Shown here one piece after another: positions 1-12,042 of a stretch of DNA of 64,000 bases (position 1 is the stretch's first letter; the number at the start of each line of letters is the position of its first letter). A program made the position numbers and the translations under genes. Origin of the DNA: Cherax quadricarinatus (Eukaryota; Arthropoda; Malacostraca; Decapoda; Parastacidae); NCBI RefSeq assembly GCF_038502225.1, contig NW_027195522.1:108324-172323 (forward strand). Direction: 5' to 3'. Under the pieces are notes generated by a model that was given only the letters and a program-made list of their open reading frames with translations, searched no databases and was not told the DNA's origin.

Positions 1-167
1 TAAATCATCCATCATTAATTTTCTAGAGGAAACATCACCGATTATATTTGTGATGTGACAAAAAGAAACAAAATTCTCCTTATGGGAAAGAGAATTTTGT
101 TTCTTTTTGTCACATCACAAATATAATCGGTGATGTTTCCTCTAGAAAATTAATGATGGATGATTTA
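1..167. repeat. Perfect 78-bp inverted repeat at window edge
   Basis: Bases 1-78 are the exact reverse complement of 90-167, with an 11-base loop (79-89). All 78 pairs match by eye. Because the left arm begins at base 1, the palindrome may extend beyond the window. It contains no recognisable transposon end. It could be a young foldback element, a gene-conversion product, or a read/assembly fold-back artefact. Confidence 0.9.
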
Positions 168-734
168 CATGAGCGAACACAGTAGAGGTGACCATTGTCA
201 TTCCATGACTGTGTTTTCTTTCTTCCTCAGAAACACAATACTCGATGAAAAGAAACCTCACAAACTTCAAATACAACGACTAATACATTCCAAGAAGTAA
301 GGAATGGCATCAAGGCCAGGAGCTTGACACCAACTGCTAATAAAATGGTGACCAACAGAAAATTCGGTGTGCTGGACAAACTAGAGTTGGAAAATAATAT
401 TATATACTTAAAACTAGGAAACACAGAACTATATGTGTCTCCTGGATCTTCTACATTGTGTTAACGTCTCCTCGCTGATCATAACTCTTAACTCTGGAAC
501 AAGCACCGCACTTTCTCTTCACATTCTCTAATACGTTAACATGTTCGTAGAGGTGCGGGTTATATGCTGGTGCTGCTTACTCCATAATGGACATCACATC
601 TCTTACATTGCCCGGAATAATTCGATTGAGATTCTGGAAGGTTGATCACTCTGTGTCTTTCTCTCTGTGGTTTGTGGCTGTGTCCCTGAGGTCTATGTTC
701 TGAGTCCGCTAATCTTGCCTCTTCTTTAGTTTTC
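168..734. other. No gene seen
   Basis: Unremarkable single-copy-looking sequence. Only short open frames are present and none shows a recognisable domain. Confidence 0.5.
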
Positions 735-1932
735 TTAACTTCGTCCTTTCAAGGAAAGCAGTCCAATGCCATGGAATATGACAGGGAAAACCGTCCAGGG
801 AGATGGAATGTGAGAGGGAAACCAACCCAGCGAGATGGAATATGACAGGGAAACCCGTCCACGGCGATGGAATATGACAGAGAAACCCGTCCAGAGCGGA
901 GGAATATGACAGAAAAACCCGCCAAAGGAGATGGAACATGACAGGGAAAAAACAGTGAGACGGAATATAAAAGGGAAACCCGTCCAGGGAGATGTAATAT
1001 GACAATGAAGCCAGTTATGGGAGATGGAATATGACAGAAAAACCCGTCCATGGCGATGTAATATGAGAGGGAAACCCTTCCAGGGCAACGGAATATGACA
1101 GAAACCCGTCCAAAGCGATGGAATATGAAAGGGAAACACGCCTAGGGATATGGAAAGTGACAAGGAAACCAGTCCAGGTCGATGGAAAATGGCAGGGAAA
1201 CCCATCCAGGGAGATGAAATATGAAAGGAAAACCCGTCCAGGGCGATGGAATATGACAGGGAAACCGGTCTAGGGCGATGGAATATGACAGGGAAACCCT
1301 TCCAGGGATATTGAAAATGACAACAAAACCCTTCCAGGTGATGGAATGTGACAAGGAAATCCGTCCAGGATAAATGAAAAAATGACAGGAACCCGCCAAT
1401 GACGAAGGAAAATGACAAGGAAACCTGTCCAGGGCGAGTAAATATGAGAGAGAAACAAGTTCAGAGTTATGGATTATGACAGAAAAACAGTCCATTGTGA
1501 CGGAAAATGACAGTGAAAACCCACGAAGCTGGATGGAAAATGAAAAGAACACCTGTCATCTCTCATGCAATATGACAAAGAAACCTCTCTAGGGCAAAGG
1601 AATGTGACAGGGAAACACATCCAAGGCGATGGAGTAAAAGAGTAGAAATACGTCAAAGGCGACGTAAAATGACAAGAAAACCAGTCAAGGGAGATGGAAT
1701 ATGACAGAAAAACCTGTCCAGGGCGGTGGATAATGAGGGGAATACCCATTCCGGGTGGTTCATAATGACAGGAATACCCATCCAAGGTGGTGGGTAATGA
1801 TAGGGATACCCGTCAAGGGTGGTGGATAAAGACAGGGATACCCTTCCAGTGTGTTGGATAATGAAAGGGATACCCATCCAACGTGGTGAATAATGACAGG
1901 GATACCCGTCCAGGGTGGTGGGTAATGACAGG
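735..1932. repeat. 32-bp minisatellite, block A
   Basis: Diverged tandem units of 32 bp. In the first part the unit reads GATGGAATATGACAGGGAAA followed by CCCGTCCAGGGC. From about 1720 the unit changes to a GGTGGATAATGACAGGGATA variant. The unit length is not a multiple of 3, so the minus strand shows overlapping periodic open frames (repeats of GFPCHIPSPWT type). These follow from the lack of stops in the unit and are not taken as genes. The block ends exactly at the solo LTR. Confidence 0.9.
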
Positions 1933-2648
1933 TGTGGAAAATACTGTATATTCTCCAAAACTACAGTGTATTTTATATGTAAATTGGTAGCCTAAATTGT
2001 AGGCAATAAAAATTAATTTGTAAACAAACGAAGAACCAGCGATGGGTGAGCGTCATTGGTGGGGTAGACGCCATTGTTTTGAATGTGGTAAAAGCACGTT
2101 AGTGAAATGTGCATAATTTTTCGTCGCTCTAGGGGTTATATTGGGCTTAAAACCTCTCAAATAGGAGCCGAAATTGTTGGAATTGCAGTCCCGTATAACG
2201 TGAGCATTAAGCAGATGGACAGGACAACTTCGGAACCCCAGCTAAGTTATGTCGATTTTGTGTTGAAATTCTGGCCAATATTTTCTTCATAATATAGGCA
2301 GGTGGGTTTGTATGACACACCGTAATCTCCAGACTAATTGGTGAGTTTTATTATTATAAATTCTCCTTCAATGTATATGTATTCACATTTTAAATTTAAT
2401 ATACAGTCCACATATTTATATTAATGTTTTTACCAGAATTCCTGATGTATATTTCATTTGAAATTAATATAGGTCCAGAGTGACTTGTGGAGAGAGAGAT
2501 TATCGTAGGTATCGAAGGGGGACATTTTTTGCGACCTAAGTTTCCTAAAATTCCTACTTGTCTCTGTAACCTTGATAAAGAATAATTATCTTTGTTACCA
2601 TTTACTGGTATCTCATGAGTTACATCCAGGTAAATTTAATTTTCCACA
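1933..2648. mobile_element. Solo LTR with 5-bp target site duplication
   Basis: A 716-bp non-minisatellite segment interrupts the 32-bp array. It starts TGTGGAAAAT and ends ATTTTCCACA, a perfect 10-bp terminal inverted repeat with the TG...CA ends typical of LTRs. It is flanked by the direct repeat ACAGG (1928-1932 and 2649-2653), and removing one copy restores the array. An AATAAA lies near 2007. There is no internal gag/pol, so this looks like a solo LTR left by LTR-LTR recombination. The superfamily (Gypsy or BEL/Pao both give about 5-bp duplications) cannot be told. A short open frame at 2107-2292 has no recognisable domain. Confidence 0.75.
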
Positions 2649-5600
2649 ACAGGTATGCCCGTCCAGGGTGGTGGATAATGACAGGGAAACCCATCCAGAG
2701 CGACTGAATATCACAGATAAACCCGTCAAGGGCGATGGAATATGACAGAGAAACCTGTCCAGGGAGATGGAATATGAAAAGGAAACCTGATCAGGGAGAT
2801 ATAATATGACAGGGAAACCCGTGCAGAGCGATGGAATATGACAGGGAAACCCGTCCAGGGACGTGGAATATGGCAGGGAAAGCCGTGCAGGGAGATGGAA
2901 TATGACAGAGAAACACGTCCAGGGCGACGAAATATGACAGGGAAACCAGTCCAGGGAGAAGGAATGTGAAAGGGAAACCTGTCCAGGGCAATGGAATATG
3001 ACAGGAAAACCCGATCAGGGAGATGGAACATGAGAAGGAAACCAGTCAAGCGAGATGGAATATAAAAGGGAAACCCGTCCAGGGAGATGTAGTATGACAA
3101 TGAAACCAGTTAAGGGAGATGGAATATGACAGAGAAACCCCTCTAGGGCGATGGAATATAACAGGAAAACCCGTCCAGGGAGATGCAATATGACAGGGAA
3201 ACCTGTCCTGATCGATGAAAAATGACAGGGAAACCAGTCTAGGGCGATGGAAAGTGACAGGGAAACAATTTCAGGGCAAAGGAAAATGACAGAGAAGCCT
3301 GTCCACGATGATGGAAAATAACCGGGAAACCCGTACAGGGCGATGAAATATTGCGGAAAACCGTCCAAAGGGAGGGAATATGACAAGAAAATCTGTCTAT
3401 TGAAATAGAAAATGACAGGAAAACTCATCCATTACATAGAAAACGACAGAAAAACAGTTCCATATTAATAGAAAATGAAAGAAAAACCCGTCCAAGGCGA
3501 TGGAAAATGAGAAGTTGTTCTGTCCAGGACGATGGAAAACAGGGCAACCCGTCCAAGGCGATGGAAGATGACAGAGAAACCCGTCCAGAGCGATGAAAAA
3601 CTACAAGAAACAAATCCAGCCGATAGAACTTGAGAGGGAAACCCATGAACGGCGATGGAAAATGACAGGGAAACCCTTCCAGGGTGACTGAAAATGATAA
3701 CGAAATCCGTCCAGGTGATGGAATATGACAAGGAAACCCTTCCAGGATAAATGTAAAATGACAGGAACCCGTCTATGACGACGGAAAATGAAAAGGAAAC
3801 CTGTCCAGGGCGAGTAAATATGAGAGAGAAACAAGTTAAGAATTATGGATTATGACAGAAAAACAGTCCATTGCGACGGAAAATGACAGAGGAAACCCAT
3901 GAAGCTGGATGATAAGGACACCTGTCATCTCTCATGGAATATGACAAAGAAACCTCTCTAGGGCGAAGGAATGTGACAGGGAAACACATCCAAAGTGATG
4001 GAGTAAAAGAGAAGAAATACGTCAAGGGCGACGTAAAATGACAAGAAAACAAGTCAAGGGAGATGGAATATGACAGAAACCTGTCCAAGGTGGTGGATAA
4101 TGACAGGGATACCCTCCATAGTGGTGGGTAATGACAGGGATACCCGTCCAGGGTGGGTAATGACAGGGATACCTGTCCATGGTGATGGATAATGACAATG
4201 ATACCCGTGCAGGGTGGTGGATAATGACAGGGATTCTCGTGCAGGGTGGTGAATAATGACAGCAGCACCCATGCAGAGTGGTTGATAATGACAGGGATAC
4301 CAGCCCAGGGTGGTGGATGACAGGAATACCCGTCCAGGGTGGTGGATAATGACAGGGATACCAGTCCAGGGTGGTGGATAATGACAGGAATACCCGTCCA
4401 GGCTGGTGGATAATGACAGGAACACCCGTCCAGGGTGGTGGATAATGAAAGGGATACCCGTCCAGAGTGATGGATAATGACAGGGACACCTTTCCAGGGC
4501 AGTGGATAATGACAGGGATTCCCGTCGAGAGTGGTGGATAATAACAGGGATACCTGTCCAGGGTAGTGAATAATGACAGGGATACCCGTCGAGGGTGGTG
4601 GATAATGACAGCGGTACCCATCCAGGGTGGTTGATAATGACAGGGATACCAGTCCAGGGTGGTGGATAATGACAGGAATACCCGTCCCTGGTGGTGGATA
4701 ATGACAGGTCCAACGTGGTGGATAAGGACAGGAATACTCGTCCAGGGTGGTGGATAATGACAGGGATACCCGTCCAGGGTGGTGGATAATGACTACCCGT
4801 CCAGGGTGGTGGATAATGACAGGGATACGCGTCCAGGTTGAGGGATAATGACAGGGATACCTTTCCAGGTTAGTTGATAATGACAGGGATACCCTCCAGG
4901 GCAATGGAAAACTACAAGAAAACCCGTCCCGGGGGGATTGAAACCGAGTGGGAAACGCGTCCAGGACCATGAAAAAAACAGGGAAACCAGTCCAAAACCA
5001 TTATATATGACAGGGAAACCCGTCCAAAACCTTGGTATATGACGGGAAAACCCGTCCAAAACCATGATAAATGACAGAAACCCGCCCAAAACCATGGTAT
5101 ATGACAGGGAATCCCGTCCAAAACCATGGTATATGACAGGGAATCCCGTCCAAAACCATGGTAAATGACAAGGAAACCCGTCCAAAACCATGGTATGTGA
5201 CAGGGAAACTCGTCCAAATCCATGGTATATGACAGAGAAACCCGTTCAAAACTATGGTATATGACAGGGAAACCCGTCCAAAACCATGGTATATGACAGG
5301 GAATCCCTTCCAAAACCATGGTATATGACAGGGAATCCCTTCCAAAACCATGGTATATGACAGGGAATCCCGTCCAAAACCATGGTATATGACAGGGAAA
5401 CCCGTCCAAAACCATCGTATATGACAGGGAAACCCGTCCAAAATCATGGTATATGACAGGAACCCCGTCCAAAACCATGGTATATGACAGGGAACCCCGT
5501 CCAAAATGATGGAATGACAGGGAAACCCTTCCAGGGCGATGGAAAATGAAAATGAAATTCGTCAAGGACGATTGAAAATGACAGGGGAACTACTCCATGG

Positions 5601-6406
5601 ATATGGAACGTGACACGAAAATCCGTCCAAAGAGATGGAACATGACAGGTAAACCTGTCCACGGGGTGGGAAAATGACATTGGAAAACCCTCCCTGGCGG
5701 GGGAATATGACAGGGAACCCCGTCTAGAACGATGGAATATAACATAGAAACAAGTCCAGGACGGTGGAACATGACAAGTAAACCCGTCCATAACAATGGA
5801 ACATGACAGGGAAATCCGTTTAGAACGATGGATGTGACAGAAAAACCTATCCATGGCGATGAAAAATTACATATAAAACCGTCCAGGGCGATGGAAAATG
5901 ACAGGAAAAACCATCCAGGGCAATGGAGAATAACAGGGAAATCAATCAAGGTCAATAGAATTTGACAGGGAAACCCGTCGATAACGACTGAAAAATGACA
6001 GAAAACATGTCCAGTACGATGGGAAATAACAGGGGAAAACGTTCAGGTCGATGATGAGGGAAAACATGACGGAATGTGACGGAAACCTGTCAGGGTCGAT
6101 GGAATATGATGGAAACCTGTCAGGGTCGATGGAATATGATGGAAACCTGTCAGGGTCGATGGAATATGACAAAAAAAAACTGTTCAAGAAGACAGAGAAT
6201 GACTGGAAACAATTCAAGGCGATAGAAAGTGACAGGGGAAAACCGTTCAGGAAGACGGAATAGGACAGAGAAACTCGTTCATAATGATGGACTATGACAA
6301 AAACCCGTCCAGTGCGATGGAAAACAACAGGGAAAAACACCAAAGCGATGGAAAACGGCAGGGAAACTGTCCAGGACGATCAAAAATGCCAGGGAAAACT
6401 GTCCAT
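2649..6406. repeat. 32-bp minisatellite, block B, three sequence domains
   Basis: Continuation of the array after the solo LTR. Units of the GATGGAATATGACAGGGAAA type occupy about 2690-4080. Units of the GGTGGATAATGACAGGGATA type occupy about 4080-4905. Units containing CCAAAACCATGGTATATGAC occupy about 4985-5510, and diverged first-type units follow to 6406. All keep the 32-bp period. The domains imply local homogenisation by unequal exchange. The long minus-strand frames here (up to 375 codons) are periodic by-products. Confidence 0.9.
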
Positions 6407-6455
6407 CAGAGCCAGCCTTAGCAGGTGCGGGGCTCAACTGGGAATAATTATGGTG
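6407..6455. mobile_element. hAT-like transposon terminus (candidate)
   Basis: Exactly where the minisatellite stops, the sequence begins CAGAGCCAGCCTTAGCAGG and continues with GTGCGGGGCTCAACTGGG. This resembles, from memory, the CAGRGCCGG...GGGGCCC ends of a widespread animal hAT group. No matching opposite terminus was found, so this is a weak call. Confidence 0.35.
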
Positions 6456-7007
6456 GGTTCCATGTATGGAAAGTCATCAAACTGTGCGCTTAAAAAATGC
6501 ATGTGAGTTAATAGAGCAAACAGATGTAAGCTGCATTTTAATATAAAACTGCAGTCATGTCAGTATGCAAGTAACAAACAAAATTTGTATATCACAATGC
6601 ATAGTCACAATACCACTTGCTTTAGTTACTCTGAAAAGTATATTTTTACACTTATTTTCAATATATAAATTTTGTGTAATTTGTCATATGTCATTAAGAC
6701 ATTATATCACTGAGACATAAACTGCTAGTTATCTCTGGTTCCAGTGGAGTGGTCACTTCAGTAACAATGGTATAATTGATACAATAGCATTAACAATGGT
6801 ATGGTTGAGACAGGTTCCACAGCCTCCAGTAGTCTTTTAAGTTTAAATATAAACGTTTCGACTTGGCAGTTGTTTTTTAAAGGATATTCTTCTTGTTTAA
6901 ACAAAGGATGTTTATTTTATTAACATATACTATTTACAAAGAGAACAACGAATCATTGTCTCAAGTATTAACTTCATCTTCAAGGCGAAGTGTAAGATGT
7001 TATTATG
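6456..7007. other. No gene seen
   Basis: AT-rich sequence without a supported coding region or a clear repeat period. Confidence 0.5.
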
Positions 7008-7085
7008 TAGGACCGGCTTAAAGCCGATTGGACCGATTGCTCCCAACTGGGCCCCCGCACTTATAGGGGCCCCGCGATAGAGTAT
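7008..7085. mobile_element. Second hAT-like terminus (candidate)
   Basis: The stretch contains GGACCGGCTTAAAGCCGATT and, shortly after, CTGGGCCCCCGCACTTATAG followed by GGGCCCC. This is the same general design as the terminus at 6407 but a different sequence, pointing the same way. It could be the edge of a nested or distinct hAT relative. No partner end or 8-bp duplication was found. Confidence 0.35.
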
Positions 7086-8074
7086 AATCTACTCTCGGCT
7101 TGTCAAGTAAAAAAAGGGGCTTTGGAAATAATATGTCGGCGAATTTCCCCGAAAGCAGCGGCGATGTTGCCCGAAGGAGCGGCGGTTGCAGCCGACATCT
7201 GACACTAACAACAGTGTGTCGGGTTTTCTTTATCGGTTCAGCGATGGATACTTTTTTTATCTTTTTTTTTTTTAGGCTCCTGTGGTTTCTGTATACATGA
7301 GTAAAATACAGAGAGACATCTGTTACACAGAAATGTGGGATAGCTGGGGGCTTGAGCTTTGTCTAAGGGCAAAGGTAAAAGTTACACACATCTCAAGCAT
7401 AGACAGGCCACCCAGGGCTATCCCAGTCAAAACAGAAAGCGCTAAACCAGAATGTGTTACTTCCATGGGTTACTTAACAGAGGGTTAGGTAAAAATCTTA
7501 GTTAGGAAAATATATCTATTTATTCAACATAACATTATATACACACTCTAGCAACACCTTAATCCTAAACGCCCAAATGAGGGTACACAAGAAACAGCTG
7601 ACTGGAGGTCCAGCCACCATAACCACTAGGCCTAGTCAACGTCAGGCCGTCACTACTCCACTACAAACCCCATTTCTTACTTCCTCACTCATCCCACAGC
7701 ACCCTGACCATGTCAGAGCCTAGGTGAACATACAGGTAAGCCACAGAAGAACCTATGGCTTGAGTTGGTTAAACAAAAGAAGTACACAACTACAAACTTA
7801 GCTTAAATACACAGCATCTCCGACGCCAGCCTCCACACCATGCTGACTCCACGTGACTGCCCAAGCCATGCTTACCCAGCGTACCCAAACACAGTTGGAA
7901 AATAAATACCTAGCAGGATTTCTTTATAATTATAATTTAACCTACTTTACAGTACTCCCAAATGCACATCATGAATTATAAAATTATTCTTTACAATTAT
8001 AACATTCATACTATGTATTATGGCACACTTCTCCACTATATGTACATTACGATGTCATGCAGAACCCTGCATAA
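7086..8074. other. No gene seen
   Basis: Mostly AT-rich sequence with a T-run near 7260. Short plus-strand frames (7100-7300 and 7282-7488) show no recognisable domain. Confidence 0.45.
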
Positions 8075-8302
8075 CACATCGGTAAAAAATATATAAGTGG
8101 CAGTAAGAAGAGAGATGTAAACAAGATAAAGAAGACCGAAACAGACGAGGAGAAAGGTGCATTAGATAAATATTTCAAAAAAAAAAAAATGTGTCTCAGA
8201 AAATGCAGAAAAGCAAGAACAGTCATTGAATCTGAAATTATCAGCAGTTTAATTCGACAAAATTCTAAAAAACTTTGCAGAGAAAAAATACAAGAAAAAT
8301 AA
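8075..8302 (+). pseudogene. hAT/ZMYM-type transposase N-terminal remnant (candidate)
   Basis: An open frame of about 75 codons runs between a stop at 8072 and a stop at 8300. It encodes a very basic start (KKYISGSKKR), then an acidic patch and EKGALDKYF. This resembles the N-terminal leader of hAT transposases of the ZMYM-like kind, where a basic K/R-rich stretch precedes a G(S/A)LDKYF motif. The match is from memory of the family and covers only the leader. No BED finger, catalytic core or dimerisation domain is visible, so this would be a dead fragment. A lysine run encoded by a 13-base A tract is notable. It sits between the hAT-like ends upstream and the RTE insertion downstream, which fits a hAT remnant invaded by RTE. 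Low-complexity coincidence is the alternative. Confidence 0.4.
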
Positions 8303-8427
8303 CTTTCTCCTAATAAAATGTAATAATAATATAACTCATTTATAGTTTATTAACGTTAAGTGACTTTTAGAAGTCGAAAAAAAGATAATTTGTTTCCAAC
8401 AGTACAATTAAATTATATTTTTTTCCT

Positions 8428-8440
8428 GAACAAAAATAAT
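8428..8440. repeat. Target site duplication, left copy
   Basis: GAACAAAAATAAT, identical to 12040-12052. The GAA shared with the element end may be the microhomology used for the second priming event. Confidence 0.75.
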
Positions 8441-8515
8441 AATTTTTTTTATTATCACACTGGCCGATTTCCACCAAGGCAGGGTGGCCCGAAAAAGAAA
8501 AACTTTCACCATCAT

Positions 8516-10637
8516 TCACTCCATCACTGTCTTGCCAGAAGGGTGCTTTACACTACAGTTTTTAAACTGCAACATTAACACCCCTCCTTCAGAGTGCAGG
8601 CACTGTACTTCCCATCTCCAGGACTCAAGTCCGGCCTGCCGGTTTCCCTGAACCCCTTCATAAATGTTACTTTGCTCACACTCCAACAGCACGTCAAGTA
8701 TTAAAAACCATTTGTCTCCATTCACTCCTATCAAACACAAAACCTCCTTTACCCCCTCCCTCCAGCCTTTCCTAGGCCGACCCCTACCCCGCCTTCCTTC
8801 CACCACAGACTGATACACTCTTGAAGTCATTCTGTTTCGCTCAATTCTCTCTACATGTCCGAACCACCTCAACAACCCTTCCTCAGCCCTCTGGACAACA
8901 GTTTTGGTAATCCCGCACATCCTCCTAACTTCCAAACTACGAATTCTCAGCATTATATTCACACCACACATTGCCCTCAGACATGACATCTCCACTGCCT
9001 CCAGCCTTCTCCTCGCTGCAACATTCATCACCCATGCTTCACACCCATTTAAGAGCGTTGGTAAAACTATTCTCTCATACATTCCTCTCTTTGCCTCAAT
9101 GGACAAAGTTCTTTGTCTCCACAGACTCCTAAGTGCACCGCTCACCCTTTTCCCCTCATCAATTCTATGATTCACCTCATCTTTCATAGACCCATCCCCA
9201 GACACGTCCACTCCCAAATATCTGAATACATTCACCTCCTCCATACTCTCTCCCTCCAATCTGATATCCAGTCTTTCATCACCTAATCTTTTTGTTATCC
9301 TCATAACCTTACTGTTTCCTGTATTCGCTTTTAATTTTCTTCTTTTACATACCCTACCAAATTCATCCACCAACCTCTGCAACTTCTCTTCAGAATCTCC
9401 TAAGAGCACAGTGTCATCAGCAAAGAGCAACTGTGACAACTCCCACTTTATGTGTGATTCTTTATCTTTTAACTCCACGCCTCTTGCCAAGGCCCTCGCA
9501 TTTACTTCTCTTACAACCCCATCTATAAATATATTAAACAACCATGGTGACATCACACATCCTTGTCTAAGGCCTACTTTTACTGGGAAATAATCTCCCT
9601 CTTTCCTACATACTCTAACTTGAGCCTCACTATCCTTGTAAAAACTCTTCACTGCTTTCAGTAACCTACCTCATACACCATACACCTGCAACATCTGCCA
9701 CATTGCCCCCCTACCCACCCTGTCATACGCCTTTTCCAAATCCATAAATGCCACAAAAACCTCTATAGCCTTATCTAAATACTGTTCACTTATATGTTCC
9801 ACTGTAAACACCTGGTCCACACACCCCCTACTTTTCCTAAAGCCTCCTTGTTCATCTGCTATCCTACTCTCAGTCTTACTCTTAATTCTTTCAATAATAA
9901 CTCCACCATACACTTTACCAGGTATACTCAACAGACTTATCCCCCTATAATTTTTGCACTCTTTTTTGTCCCCTTTGCCTTTATACAAAGGAACTATGCA
10001 TGCTCTCTGCCAATCCCTAGGTACCTTACCCTCTTCCATACATTTATTAAATAATTGCACCAACCACTCCAAAACTATATCCCCACCTGCTTTTAACATT
10101 TTTATCTTTATCCCATCAATCCCAGCTGCCTTACCCCCTTTCATTTTACCTACTGCCTCACGAATTTCCCCCACACTCACAACTGGCTCTTCCTCATTCC
10201 TACAAGATGTTATTCCTCCTTGCCCTATGCATGAAATCACAGCTTCCCTATCTTCATCAACATTTAAGAATTACTCAAAACTTTCCCTCCATCTTCCCAA
10301 TACCTCTAACTTTCCATTTAATAACTCTCCTCTCCTATTTTTAACTGACAAATCCATTTGTTCTCTAGGCTTCCTTAACTTGTTAATCTCACTCCAAAAC
10401 TTTTTCTTATTTTCAACAAAATTTGTTGATAACATCTCACCCACTCTCTCATTTGCTCTCTTTTTACATTGCTTCACCACTCTCTTAACCTTTCTCTTTT
10501 TCTCCAAATACTCTTCCCTCCTTGCATTACTTCTACTTTGTAAAAACTTCTCATATGCTAACTTTTTCTCCCTTACTACTGTCTTTACATCATTCCACCA
10601 ATCGCTCCTCTTCCCTCCCGCACCCACTTTCCTGTAG
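8516..10637 (-). pseudogene. RTE-like reverse transcriptase (3' half of element)
   Basis: One frame is open except for two stop codons, at 10271-10273 (after RWRESFE) and 9671-9673 (after VYGV). The paralogue at 58150-59553 reads GGA where the second stop is TGA. Reading from 10637 there is a lysine/arginine-rich linker with SDWWNDVK. The RT follows with GGKAAGIDGIK, the NYRGISLLSIPGKVY finger region, the first catalytic Asp in FMDLEKAYDR, GLRQGCVMSPWLFNIFIDG and the FADD box. A thumb and C-terminal tail end at 8516 (HPSGKTVME). The product would copy element RNA at the target site. The C-terminus appears complete and an untranslated region follows to about 8441. The sense copy lacks the endonuclease because that part was inserted inverted. 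Confidence 0.85.
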
Positions 10638-10827
10638 GTAGTAGGTTGGTAGACAGCAACCACCCAGGGACGTACTACCGTCCTGCCAGATGACTGTGAA
10701 ACAGAAACCTGTAACTGTTTTACATGATGGTAGGATTGCTGGTGTCTTTTTGTGTCTCATAAACACGCTAGATAACAGGGATAACTTGCTACTCCTACTT
10801 ACACTTTGGTCACACTTCACAGACACG

Positions 10828-10887
<60 letters not shown>

Positions 10888-11089
10888 ATATATATACATC
10901 TCGGTTTTTCTCCTTTTTCTAAACAGCTCTTGTTCTACTTTATTTCTTCTATTGTCCATGGGAAAGTGGAAAATAATCTTTCCTCCGTAAGCCAATCGTG
11001 TCGTATGAGGCGACTAAAATGCCGGGACCGATGGGCTAGTAACCCCTTCTCCTGTAGACATTTACTAAAAAAGAGAAGAAGAATTTTTT
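10638..11089 (+). other. RTE 5' untranslated region (inverted segment)
   Basis: Non-coding leader of the inverted 5' half, joined to the sense half at about 10636-10640 with short GTA/GGTA microhomology. It contains an AT dinucleotide expansion (10831-10897), then a conserved-looking stretch near 10985-11050 around AGGCGACTAAAATGCCGGGA. An internal promoter would be expected here for an RTE element, but none can be pointed to. Confidence 0.55.
10831..10897. repeat. (TA)n microsatellite
   Basis: Nearly pure TA/AT run inside the RTE leader. Confidence 0.95.
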
Positions 11090-12042
11090 TTATAAAACTG
11101 GGATGCTTGAATGTGTGTGGATGTAGTGCGGTTGATAAGAAACAGATGATTGTTGATGTTATGAATGAAAAGAAGTAGGATGTCCTGGCCCTAAGCGAAA
11201 CAAAGCTGAGGGGGGTAGGGGAGTTTCGGTGGGGAGAAATTTAATGGGTTTAAATCTGGAGTATCTGAGAGAGTTAGAGCTAAGGAAGGGGTAGCAATAA
11301 GGTTGAAGGATCAGTTATGGAAGGAGAAAAGAGAATATGAATGTGTAAATTCAAGGATTATGTGGACTAAAGTAAAGGTTGGATGCGAAAAGTGGGTCAT
11401 AATAAGCGTGTATGCACCTGGAGAAGAGAGGAATGTAGAGGAGAGAGAGAGATTTTGGGAGATGTTAAGTGAATGTATAGGAACCTTTGAACCAAGTGAG
11501 AGAGTAATTGTGGTAGGGGACCTGAATGCTAAAGTAGGAGAAACTTTTAGAGAGGGTGTGGTAGGTAAGTTTGGGGTGCCAGGTGTAAATGATAATGGGA
11601 GCCCTTTGATTGAACTTTGTATAGAAAGGGGTTTAGTTATAGGTAATACACATTTTAAGTAAAAGAGGATAAATAAGTATACAAGATATGATGTAGGGCG
11701 AAATGACAGTAGTTTGTTGGATTATGTATTGGTAGATAGAAGACTGTTGAGTAGACTTCTGGATGTACATGTTTATAGAGGGGCCACAGATATATCAGAT
11801 CACTTTTTAGTTGTAGCTACACTGAGAGTAAAAGGTAGATGGGATACAAGGAGAATAGAAGCATCAGGGAAGAGAGAGGTGAAGGTTTATAAACTAAAAG
11901 AGGAGGCAGTTAGGGAAAGATATAAACAGCTATTGGAGGATAGATGGGCTAATGAGAGCATAGGCAATGGGGTCGAAGAGGTATGGGGTAGGTTTAAAAA
12001 TGTAGTGTTAGAGTGTTCAGCAGAAGTTTGTGGTTACAGGAA
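11090..12042 (+). pseudogene. RTE-like AP endonuclease (inverted 5' half)
   Basis: The translation begins KLGCLNVCGCS and passes a stop at 11176. It then gives DVLALSETKLRG with the catalytic Glu of the ETK motif. A frameshift lies near 11240, after which the frame gives WVIISVYAPGEERN, VIVVGDLNAKVGE (Asp/Asn pair) and, after a stop at 11660, LLDYVLVDRR and TDISDHFLVV with the SDH motif. These are the motifs of the exonuclease-endonuclease-phosphatase fold that nicks target DNA for non-LTR retrotransposons. Coding ends at CGYR, exactly where the sense half resumes on the other strand. At least two stops and one frameshift make it inactive. Residues translated beyond 12042 belong to the target DNA. 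Confidence 0.8.

Noticed and set aside
735..6343. Many minus-strand open frames (up to 375 codons) with repeated GFPCHIPSPWT- or CHYPPPWTGIP-like peptides
   Set aside because: They follow the 32-bp repeat period, overlap in several frames, and have no start, domain or non-repeat portion.
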